29,030 bases of DNA from Lewinellaceae bacterium. GTDB taxonomy: Bacteria; Bacteroidota; Bacteroidia; Chitinophagales; Saprospiraceae. The notes below the pieces were generated by a model that was given only the letters and a program-made list of their open reading frames with translations, was not told the DNA's origin and ran no database searches. Shown here piece after piece: positions 7,801 to 13,801 of this stretch (position 1 is the stretch's first letter; each line of letters opens with the position of its first letter). Both the position numbers and the translations under genes were made by a program. The stretch spans positions 1-29,030 of the forward strand of contig JACJYO010000018.1 of the NCBI GenBank assembly GCA_020636075.1, given 5' to 3'.

Positions 7801-9191
7801 CAGTTTTGATGACCGCTTCGGTCGCTTCGCTGGGTTTTTTGCCGATGGCCATCTCCACGTCCGGTGGAGCCGAAGTGCAGCGCCCCTTGGCCACCGTGGT
7901 TATCGGCGGTTTGATAACGGCAACCTTCCTCACGCTGGTCGTCCTGCCAATCCTCTACAGCTGGCTGGCAAGATGGCAGGAGCGAAAACTTAATATGTCG
8001 CCGGGCGCTGCCGGGGCGATGGTGTTGCTCCCCCTGCTGTTTGTGGGCCAGCAAGCACTGGCACAGCAGCGCCCCCTCACGGCTGACCAGGCAGTGCAAA
8101 TGGGCTTGGCCAACCACCCGTCCATCCGGGCAGCCAACCTGCAAGTCCAGCAAAGCCAGGCCCTGCAAAACCTGCCCTATAGCCCCGGCACGACGGACAT
8201 CAGCTACCAGGGTAACGGGTTGTACCGGGAAAACGGGCAGCGGGTCAACCAGTTTGGCTTCGTGCAAAACCTGCCGAACCCGGCAGTTACCAAATCCGGC
8301 AATGCCTTACAGGACGAAATCGTAAAATCGAACACCATTCAGAAGGCGCTGACCGAGGCCGAACTGCGCCTCCAGGTGCGGCAGGTTTATTACGGCCTCC
8401 AGCAAAAAATGGAACTGAGGGCGCTTTACCAACGGCTTGCCCGGACTTATTCCAGCTATTTTGAAATAGCCAGAAAACGGGTGGAAGTGGGGGCTGCAAA
8501 TGCCATCGAGACGCTGACCATCCAATCAGCTATGAACGAGTACAGACTGCTGGAACGGCAAGTCAGCATGGAAATATCTACCCTGGAGCAGCAGCTCAGG
8601 GTGTTGCTGAACACGGATGAAAACGTGACCGCCACCGATAGTTTGCAGATGCTGCCCTACACCGGGCTGGCCGGGGCCAACACGCTGCGTGTCCAGTTGG
8701 CGCAGCAACAGATGGAGGTAGAGCAAGCCATCGTGCCTGTGATTAAGTCGAGCCTGAAACCCGAATTCAACTTCGGCTACTCCGCCCAGAGCTACTTCGA
8801 CGGCGGGTGGCTGTACGGGGCACAGGCCGGGGTGCAGGTTCCTTTGTTCAACAAGCCGGTGAAAAAACGGCTGGAAGCCCAACAGTTGCAGGTGGAAGTG
8901 GCCAGCGCCCGTTACGAGGCGGAACGGCTGAACGCCAGCCAGCAACTGCTCTCGGTGGACAACTCCATCCGGCTGTACGCAGAAGGCGTCAACTATTACC
9001 GGGAGCAACTGGAATCCATCAACCCGGAAATCGAACGCATATCCCAACTGAACTACCAGGCGGGGGAATTGTCCTACCTCGAACTGCTCAACACCCTGAA
9101 CCTGCTGGCCAGCAACAACAAGAGTTACTGGGAACAGGTGCTGGCCCACAACCAGGCTGTGGCGCTGTATCAATTTCTTTCAAATCAATAA
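4881..9191 (+). CDS. czcA: CzcA-type heavy-metal RND pump fused to a TolC-like outer-membrane factor
   Basis: The 1436-residue product is an HME-RND efflux pump (residues 1 to about 1035) joined to an outer-membrane efflux protein (about 1063-1436). The RND part shows the N-terminal QLPIDAVPDITNNQVQV motif, the proton-relay segment DFGLIVDGAVIIVE (Asp399, Asp405, Glu412, matching the CzcA relay Asp/Asp/Glu), and porter-domain motif AAEIPTDPMP. That last motif resembles CzcA (ATDPMP) more than CusA, favouring divalent ions such as Zn, Co, Cd or Ni over Cu/Ag. The C-terminal part has the OEP features: PLTADQAVQMGLANHPSI, long coiled-coil helices and VPLFNKPVKKR. Between them Met1039 begins a signal-peptide-like stretch ending ALA|QQ (1059-1063). 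CzcA alone is about 1040 residues. Fusion of pump and TolC is known in Bacteroidota. The gene is followed 14 bases later by its adaptor. Confidence 0.93.
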   Translation: MFDKIIAYSIQNKFVIGLLVLALIVWGIFSLRQLPIDAVPDITNNQVQVITISPTLATQEVEQFITTPVELSLQNVQGLVEIRSISRFGLSVVTVVFEEGMDIYLARQLVNEHLKTAEENIPAGLGIPEMAPISTGLGEIYQYVVRPEEGYEEKYSPSDLRTIQDWIVKRQLSGIEGVVEVNTMGGFLKQYEVAVNPSMLKSMGISITDVFDALENSNENTGGAYIEKNPSTYYIRTNGIAKSLTDLENIVVDVRNGRPILIKDIATVQFGKAPRYGALTRDGEEAVGGRVMMLKGANSAAVTDRVKERVVQIQKSLPEGVVIEPYLVRDKLVSTAIGTVKKNLLEGGLIVIFILVLMLGNWRAGLIVASVIPLSMLFAISMMNVLGISANLMSLGAIDFGLIVDGAVIIVEAIVHRLQVGFAGQRLTAAQMNKEVQTAAIKIRSSAAFGEIIILMVYIPILALVGIEGKMFKPMAQTVMLAIGGALVLSLTYVPMMSALFLNKKVSDKKTIADRIIAFNQRLYTPVLNLALRFKAAFVLATVALFAISLFVFSRMGGEFIPTLEEGDLAMQQILPPGTSLSQGIEMSKMIHKKLRAEFPEIKDVVTNIGAAEIPTDPMPVEIGDYTLLMKPKDEWTSASTRQEMFEKIEESLSVIPGVGYEFSQPIQLRFNELMTGSKADIAIKLYGQDLDLLYAKAKEAEKVITGIDGVGTVNVEQTIGMPQIIINYKYDKMAQYGLQVKEVNQVVRAAFAGEKAGVIYEGERRFDLVVRLDESYRKDLENVQNLYVTLDNGTQVPLQAVADVELIDAPMQISRDNTNRRIVIGVNVGNTDVETLVGKIQGELDAKIALPSGYYFTYGGQFENLKAANARLMIAVPIALALIFILLFFTFGSVSQAALIFTAIPLSAIGGIWALVLRGMPFSISAGIGFIALFGVAVLNGIVLIGYFNQLKNEGVTDIRERIIRGTSVRLRPVLMTASVASLGFLPMAISTSGGAEVQRPLATVVIGGLITATFLTLVVLPILYSWLARWQERKLNMSPGAAGAMVLLPLLFVGQQALAQQRPLTADQAVQMGLANHPSIRAANLQVQQSQALQNLPYSPGTTDISYQGNGLYRENGQRVNQFGFVQNLPNPAVTKSGNALQDEIVKSNTIQKALTEAELRLQVRQVYYGLQQKMELRALYQRLARTYSSYFEIARKRVEVGAANAIETLTIQSAMNEYRLLERQVSMEISTLEQQLRVLLNTDENVTATDSLQMLPYTGLAGANTLRVQLAQQQMEVEQAIVPVIKSSLKPEFNFGYSAQSYFDGGWLYGAQAGVQVPLFNKPVKKRLEAQQLQVEVASARYEAERLNASQQLLSVDNSIRLYAEGVNYYREQLESINPEIERISQLNYQAGELSYLELLNTLNLLASNNKSYWEQVLAHNQAVALYQFLSNQ

Positions 9192-9205
9192 AATCATATT
9201 TCAAG

Positions 9206-10426
9206 ATGAAAATCATAAATAAATCAATCCTGTCAATATTGTCCACACTGGCCCTGCTGCTGCTCTTTTCCTGCGGCGGCGGGCACACCGAAGGCGACGG
9301 CCACAACCACGGCAATGAAACGGAAGCAGACGGCCACGCCGGGGAGGAGGAGCACCAGGAGGGCGAAATCCACCTCACGCAGGAACAGATAAAAGCGATG
9401 AACATCCAGTTCGGCGATTTTTCAAACATCAAAATCAACGACTTCATAGCGGCCACGGGCACCCTGGGCCTGCCGCCCAATGCCTATGCTTCTGTGAGCG
9501 CCGTGGCAGAAGGGTTTATCAAAAGGACAAATAAGTATGTAGAGGGCGATTATGTGAAAAAAGGGGAGAAATTGGCCGAACTGGAAAACCCGGCCTTTAT
9601 CCAGCGGCAGCGGGAATACCTCGAAAACGCAGCCGAACTGACCTACCTGCGTCAGGAGCTTGAGCGCCAGCAAAAGCTCGTGGAGGCCAATGCCGGAGTG
9701 GAAAGAAACCTGCAAAAACTGGAATCGGACGTCAGCATGAAAATGGCAACCGTGAAGGGCATCGCCAAGCAGTTGTCCTATTGGGGGATAAAAGTTTCAA
9801 GCCTCACCCCCGACAATATCGTTGACCACATAGACATATTTTCACCCATGTCCGGCTACATTTCTTCCATCAACATGCACAACGGGTTGTACGCCACACC
9901 ACAGGGTGAACTGATGGAAATTGTGAGCGAGGAACACCTGCACCTCGAACTCGACGTTTTCGAGAAGGACATTTCAAAGGTGAAGAAGGGGCAGCGCATC
10001 AGTTACACTGTGCCGGCGCTAGGAAACAGCGTGTACGAAGGCGAAGTCCACGTCATCGGCAAGGAGTTCAACACCGAGAACAAGACCGTCCGCATCCACG
10101 GCCATTTGGAAAAAGAGCGGCCCAAATTTATCAAAGACCTGTTCATAGAGGCAAAAATCTGGCTCACCGACCAGACCGTTCAGGCACTCCCGGAAAAGGC
10201 CATCATCAAGGACGGGAACGAGTCCTACATCTTCATCACCAATGCCCAGCCGGAGGGCGATGAGGTCAAGTTTGGAAAACTGCGAGTTGTCCCCGGTGTC
10301 ACGGACAATGGTTTCACATCGGTCAAACTGGTTGACCCGCTGCCGGAAAGGATGAAAATCGTGACGGAAGGGGCCTATTTCGTCTATGCCCAGTCGAAGG
10401 CGGGGGAACTGGAGCACGAACATTGA
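9206..10426 (+). CDS. czcB: CzcB-like membrane fusion protein, lipoprotein
   Basis: ATG 9206 gives 406 residues; a longer frame from 8807 overlaps the pump gene and is not the start. The N-terminus is a lipoprotein signal (LALLLLFSCGGG) so the protein is probably anchored by lipid at Cys23. A His/Glu-rich segment follows (DGHNHGNETEADGHAGEEEH), then the adaptor core: a barrel-sandwich half (SAVAEGFIKRTNKYVEGDYVKKGEKLAEL), a coiled-coil hairpin (about residues 130-180), the second sandwich half, and the beta-barrel and membrane-proximal domains. It ends ELEHEH. Adaptors of this class bridge the RND trimer and the outer-membrane channel and can bind metal to pass to the pump; the terminal His motifs would suit this. 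It belongs to the pump operon. Confidence 0.9.
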   Translation: MKIINKSILSILSTLALLLLFSCGGGHTEGDGHNHGNETEADGHAGEEEHQEGEIHLTQEQIKAMNIQFGDFSNIKINDFIAATGTLGLPPNAYASVSAVAEGFIKRTNKYVEGDYVKKGEKLAELENPAFIQRQREYLENAAELTYLRQELERQQKLVEANAGVERNLQKLESDVSMKMATVKGIAKQLSYWGIKVSSLTPDNIVDHIDIFSPMSGYISSINMHNGLYATPQGELMEIVSEEHLHLELDVFEKDISKVKKGQRISYTVPALGNSVYEGEVHVIGKEFNTENKTVRIHGHLEKERPKFIKDLFIEAKIWLTDQTVQALPEKAIIKDGNESYIFITNAQPEGDEVKFGKLRVVPGVTDNGFTSVKLVDPLPERMKIVTEGAYFVYAQSKAGELEHEH

Positions 10427-10465
10427 CAAACAGGGCGCCACTGCCGCATTCAAAAAATAAGAATC

Positions 10466-10804
10466 ATGAAAGAAATAAAAGCATTCATCAAGCCCTCACG
10501 GGTAACCAATGTGGTCGAAGCCCTTGAAAAAGCAGGCTTCGACAGTTTGACCATTTCCAAAGGCGAAGGCACGGGCACGCATGAGCGCCCCGACGCTAGC
10601 CTCGACCTGGAATTCTTTTTCACCAACAGTGAAATCATAAAACTCGAACTGGTCTGCCAGAACGAGGAAGCGCAAGAAGCCATCCGTTTGATTTGCGAAA
10701 ACGCCCGCTCGCCCGAGCACGGGGACGGCATCATTTACCTGACGGAAATCGAGGACGCCTTCCGGATAAAGACGGGAGAATCGCTCAAGCGGTATGATTT
10801 GTAA
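10466..10804 (+). CDS. PII-like signalling protein (PII-NG type) linked to the metal pump
   Basis: The 112-residue product has the PII fold pattern: MKEIKAFIKPSRVTNVVEALEKAG at the start and GDGIIYLTEIEDAFRIKTGE near the end, the latter corresponding to the ATP-binding C-loop of GlnB. The T-loop region lacks the uridylylated-tyrosine motif of true GlnB/GlnK. A PII subgroup (PII-NG) encoded beside heavy-metal efflux genes has been described; this gene, 39 bases after czcB, fits that group. It probably senses nucleotide or metal state and modulates the pump or its expression, but no partner is known. It is the last or next-to-last gene of the operon that starts at 4475. Confidence 0.85.
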   Translation: MKEIKAFIKPSRVTNVVEALEKAGFDSLTISKGEGTGTHERPDASLDLEFFFTNSEIIKLELVCQNEEAQEAIRLICENARSPEHGDGIIYLTEIEDAFRIKTGESLKRYDL

Positions 10805-10928
10805 AAGAATAAACCACGAACCCGAATGTCCATACGTGGATGAAATGCACGGGCATTGTGAAACACAAGAGCCACAACATCGACACCGGCACAACGCACA
10901 ACCATTGACACTTCGTTTGCTAAGATAG
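10794..10928 (+). CDS. Possible small Cys/His-rich peptide overlapping the PII gene
   Basis: ATG 10794 lies 11 bases before the end of the PII gene (overlap ATGATTTGTAA) and opens a 44-codon frame ending TAG at 10926-10928. The product has three Cys and about seven His (HEPECPYVDEMHGHC, then PQHRHRH), a composition suited to metal binding. The stop-start overlap would allow translational coupling. There is no comparison to other genomes here, and a His-rich composition can arise by chance in CAC/CAT-rich DNA, so this is only a candidate. Confidence 0.3.
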   Translation: MICKRINHEPECPYVDEMHGHCETQEPQHRHRHNAQPLTLRLLR

Positions 10929-10945
10929 CTATGGGCAATAACTTA

Positions 10946-10997
10946 ATGGCAGGACGGCAACTTCCCTGCCGGGCAGAATGCCGTCCCCGCCATTTTT
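10946..10997 (+). terminator. Strong GC hairpin plus T5, just before the CDF-like gene
   Basis: The arm at 10946-10959 (ATGGCAGGACGGCA) pairs with 10979-10993 (TGCCGTCCCCGCCAT) through 13 base pairs with one internal bulge, and five T's follow at 10993-10997. GGCAGG (10948-10953) can instead pair with CCTGCC (10965-10970), an exclusive alternative. The structure looks like an intrinsic terminator of the pump-PII operon, or an attenuator, because the next gene's ATG is only 12 bases beyond the T's and leaves no room for a separate promoter. Confidence 0.6.
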
Positions 10998-11009
10998 AAA
11001 TCAGGCTAC

Positions 11010-11804
11010 ATGGAAAAAACTATTTTTAGAATCCCCGGTATGGACTGCCCTTCCGAGGAACAGCTCATCCGGCTGAAACTGGAACCGGTTAAAGCAGTGC
11101 AGTTCCTGCAATTCGACCTCGCAGGGCGCAAGCTCACGGTGTACCACGAAAACGGCCTCCCGGTCATCGAGCAATCGTTGGCGGGCCTTAAGCTGGGCGC
11201 CGAGCGCCTTTCCTCCCAACCGGCGGAAGCCTTGCCGGAAGGCGAAAAACCGGAGGCTGAGAGCAGGCTGCTCTGGATGGTGCTCGCTATCAATGGCGCT
11301 TTTTTCATGGTAGAAATGACGACAGGGCTGATTTCCGGTTCCATGGGATTGGTGGCCGATTCGCTCGACATGCTGGCAGATGCCATCGTCTATGGTTTGA
11401 GCCTTTGGGCGGTGGGGAAAGCCTACACGTCCAAGCAAAAGGTAGCTACTATCAGCGGTTACTTCCAGCTTGCCTTAGCCTTGCTCGGCATCGTGGAAAC
11501 GGTACGGCGGTTTTTAGGTCATGGCGAAACGCCGGTATTTCAGGTCATGATTGCCGTTTCCCTGTTTGCCCTGGCGGGAAACGCCGCTTCGCTTTGGCTG
11601 CTCAACCGCTCCAAAAGCGGTGAGGCACACATCCAGGCCAGCAAGATTTTCACCTCCAACGATGTCGTCATCAATATCGGGGTGATAATCGCCGGGGTAT
11701 TGGTTTATCTGACATCATCCCGTTTGCCAGATCTGGTGGTGGGGAGCATCGTGTTCCTTATCGTAATCCGGGGTGCATTTAAAATATTAAAACTGGCGAG
11801 ATGA
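11010..11804 (+). CDS. CDF-like cation transporter with N-terminal HMA-like domain
   Basis: The 264-residue protein begins with an HMA-like fold carrying GMDCPSEE (Cys13; the second Cys of CxxC is replaced by Glu16), followed by a linker to about residue 88 and then six membrane segments of cation-diffusion-facilitator type (SGSMGLVADSLDMLADAIVYGLSL for TM2, ASKIFTSNDVVINIGVIIAG for TM5). The TM2 site is DxxxD rather than HxxxD, and the His of the usual TM5 HxxxD is Phe, so the zinc site is altered. The cytoplasmic C-terminal domain of classical CDFs is absent. These features recur in a Bacteroidota subgroup as far as I recall. It would move a divalent cation across the inner membrane, presumably outward. 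It follows the hairpin at 10946. Confidence 0.8.
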   Translation: MEKTIFRIPGMDCPSEEQLIRLKLEPVKAVQFLQFDLAGRKLTVYHENGLPVIEQSLAGLKLGAERLSSQPAEALPEGEKPEAESRLLWMVLAINGAFFMVEMTTGLISGSMGLVADSLDMLADAIVYGLSLWAVGKAYTSKQKVATISGYFQLALALLGIVETVRRFLGHGETPVFQVMIAVSLFALAGNAASLWLLNRSKSGEAHIQASKIFTSNDVVINIGVIIAGVLVYLTSSRLPDLVVGSIVFLIVIRGAFKILKLAR

Positions 11805-11830
11805 CTGCCGGAAATTGCAATTTTTAGACT

Positions 11831-12155
11831 ATGAAAAATTCAGCCACGATCACTGGCAATAAGTTGTTGTTGGCTGCCGTGGCTTGCCCTCGTATTCGGC
11901 GGTGCTGCCGGGCTATCGTCTCTTACGGTGAGATTGGAAAAATGGAGCGGCTTGTTCATGGCGTTCGGCATTGCATTGGCAGCTTATGGTCGGGCTGGCA
12001 ATTTTGGCAGAAAAGAAAGGCTGTTCAGGCAACAGGAAACATTGTGCTGCAAAGCAGGCTCACCTGTCCGGACTGTGGTTTTCAAAAAACGGAAACCATG
12101 CCCACCGATGCCTGCCAGTTTTTTTACCAATGCGAAGGCTGCGGTGCTTTGCTGA
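11831..12155 (+). pseudogene. Frameshifted two-helix membrane protein
   Basis: ATG 11831 starts a peptide (MKNSATITGNKLL) that becomes nonsense, while the +1 frame from 11871 reads WLPWLALVFGGAAGLSSLTV and then LEKWSGLFMAFGIALAAYG, two clear membrane helices followed by a basic tail. Removing one base from the TTGTTGTTGG run (11864-11873) joins them. This second frame stays open to TGC-TGA at 12155 but is meaningless where it overlaps the GDCCVxC gene, so the original C-terminus is also lost or merged. The family is not recognised. It follows the CDF-like gene by 26 bases. Confidence 0.5.
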
Positions 12156-12241
12156 GGCCAAGGCCGGGCGATTGTTGTGTGTTTTGCAGTTATGGAACCG
12201 TAAAATGCCCCCCGGTTCAATCGGGGAGCCATTGTTGTTGA
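12044..12241 (+). CDS. GDCCVxC-domain (seleno)protein family member, copy 1
   Basis: The frame encodes the whole GDCCVxC domain: two-Cys knuckle TCPDC, the conserved TMPTDACQFFYQCEGC, then GDCCVFCSYGTVKCPP and a Cys-Cys end. It parallels the intact copy at 24496 residue by residue. The start is uncertain: copy 2 begins METSNIILQS, whereas here the matching bases read QATGNIVLQS with no ATG, so GTG 12044 is used; ATG 11942 in the same frame would add a senseless extension, and the frame is open back to 11831. In some relatives a Cys is selenocysteine; here all are TGT/TGC. The function is unknown; it is repeatedly found beside mercury/metal transporters and may be a cytoplasmic thiol metal-binding protein. 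Confidence 0.7.
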   Translation: MLQSRLTCPDCGFQKTETMPTDACQFFYQCEGCGALLRPRPGDCCVFCSYGTVKCPPVQSGSHCC

Positions 12242-12272
12242 CGCAATTTCTTTAAGTAAAAATCAGGGAAAC

Positions 12273-12650
12273 ATGAAATTCAACTGGAAGATACCACAGG
12301 GCCTGAAAAGCCACTACCAATCGGAACTCACGCAGTACGCCGGGGCGCTGCGGGCGGGTCACCTGCAACAGGCGTGGGGGCACCTTGAGCGGGCGCACAT
12401 ATTGGGGCAAGCCTACCCGAAGGAGCATACCTGCGTCCACTGGAAGATGCTGTAATTCGGCTTACGAATCAAGAGCGGCAAAGAAGTTTTGGGGCAAATC
12501 CCCCGGCTGCTGGTGGGCGGCGTGAAGTCGTTCGTGGGCAGGATACCCGTCGGCAACACTGGCGGAGCGAACGTGCCGCCGCTGCTGCCGATGGAAATTC
12601 CGGGGGATTTGAGGGAGGTGTTGGATAAGTTTAGAAATGAGATGGGATAA
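12273..12650 (+). pseudogene. DUF3703 family protein interrupted by one in-frame stop
   Basis: ATG 12273 begins MKFNWKIPQGLKSHY and runs through WGHLERAHILGQAYPKEHTC and VHWKML to TAA at 12453-12455. The same frame then continues without shift as FGLRIKSGKEVLGQIPRLL, GGVKSFVGRIPVGNTGGANV and PMEIPGDLREVL to TAA at 12648-12650, giving the full roughly 125-residue DUF3703 length. Family members have Gln at the broken position (ML-Q-FG), so a single C-to-T change (CAA to TAA) explains it. DUF3703 proteins are small, cytoplasmic and of unknown role, often next to CDF or mercury-resistance genes. The reading downstream of the stop is undamaged, so the change looks recent. Confidence 0.8.
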
Positions 12651-12665
12651 AAAAAATCATGGTTT

Positions 12666-13757
12666 ATGAACATCAAAATTATTGACAACCTGAGTGACGG
12701 GAACCGGCACGTTGAAAGGGTTATTCAGTTGCTCGAAAACTGCAAGGAAGCTGTTTTGATAAGCCCTTTTTTGATGCCTGACTTCAACCATCTTTTCGCA
12801 AAATTGAAGCTGGGTTCGCTCCAAGAGATTGAATTAATCACAACACTTCCTCCTAATTCAACAGAACAGTTTTCAAAAATCAACTCACTTGTTTCCCTGC
12901 TTGATATGCCCGCCATCAGGGGCGGTACTTTGGATTGCCAAATATCAATCAACAACAGGCTGCACGGCAAGATTTACATCTTCAAAATGCCGATGGGCAA
13001 GCAAATAGCCATCATCACTTCAGCAAATCTTACACAAAAAGGGCTTTCCTACAACCACGAGTGGGGCGTCGAAATTTCGGATTTGAAAACCATTGCAAGC
13101 ATTGAACAATCCGTGAAATCCACGTTGGAATTTGCAAACATTACCCAAGAAGAACTCTATGTGCTCAGGGACAGAGCAAATGCTTTTCTGAAAGATAAGC
13201 CGGAAACGGTTGCCACTCCAAAAATTGACCTTGCCTTGACCAACTGCCTTAGACCAACACAACAAATCCCAATTGACAAAACTGCCACGTTTTGGCTGAA
13301 ACCAATCGGGGTGACAGGAGACCCGGTGACACCTGACTGGCCGCCATTCGATGCGCCAACTTATCCGCTTCATTTCCATTGGAACCCAAGAAGCGTGAAA
13401 AAAGGGGATATTATGATTTGCTATGGGATAGGGGCGGGGAAAGTACTTTCAGTTTATCGGGTGATTTCCGGGCCTCTGCAGATAGACCCTGCTGACTATG
13501 ATGAGGAATGGATGGAGCGTTGGTCGTGGTTTGTAGATGGCGAAAACCTATCTCCGAGATATGGTGCAAATTGGTTTAATTACGACTTGTACCTGTCAAG
13601 TTTGAGAAACGAATTTCTCAACGAATTTCCGGAAAAACTAATCACGGGGAACTCCCAAAGTTTAGGGGCCTTGAACTACAAAAAAGACAAATTCAGACTG
13701 TCTCCTGAGTTCGCCCAATTCATTTTGGAAAAGGTTTATTTATTCAATCGGTATTGA
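12666..13757 (+). CDS. PLD-family nuclease with C-terminal EVE/PUA-like domain
   Basis: The 363-residue protein starts with a phospholipase-D-like nuclease domain: AVLISPFLMPDFNHL, and the catalytic LHGKIYIF followed by ITSANLTQKGLSYNHEWG, i.e. one HxK motif with the SxN partner, as in NgoFVII-like and other single-HKD nucleases that act as dimers. Residues from about 200 onward (ATFWLKPIGVTGD, then KKGDIMICYGIGAGKVLSVYRV and WMERWSWFV) resemble an EVE/PUA-type base-reading domain. A PLD nuclease tied to such a domain suggests cleavage of modified DNA or RNA, as in type IV restriction. It sits alone, is visibly AT-richer than its neighbours, and is probably an imported defence-type gene. The C-terminal assignment is weaker than the nuclease one. 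Confidence 0.65.
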   Translation: MNIKIIDNLSDGNRHVERVIQLLENCKEAVLISPFLMPDFNHLFAKLKLGSLQEIELITTLPPNSTEQFSKINSLVSLLDMPAIRGGTLDCQISINNRLHGKIYIFKMPMGKQIAIITSANLTQKGLSYNHEWGVEISDLKTIASIEQSVKSTLEFANITQEELYVLRDRANAFLKDKPETVATPKIDLALTNCLRPTQQIPIDKTATFWLKPIGVTGDPVTPDWPPFDAPTYPLHFHWNPRSVKKGDIMICYGIGAGKVLSVYRVISGPLQIDPADYDEEWMERWSWFVDGENLSPRYGANWFNYDLYLSSLRNEFLNEFPEKLITGNSQSLGALNYKKDKFRLSPEFAQFILEKVYLFNRY

Positions 13758-13801
13758 GGCTTTTGAAATATTCATCATTCAGTTCAAAAAAATCCACCAT
13801 C

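Noticed and set aside
8807..9205. Long N-terminal extension of the CzcB frame
   Set aside because: It overlaps the TolC part of the pump in another frame and is low-complexity; the lipoprotein signal begins at ATG 9206.
12044..12241. Selenocysteine in the GDCCVxC protein
   Set aside because: All motif positions are TGT or TGC; there is no in-frame TGA, so a selenoprotein form is not supported for either copy.
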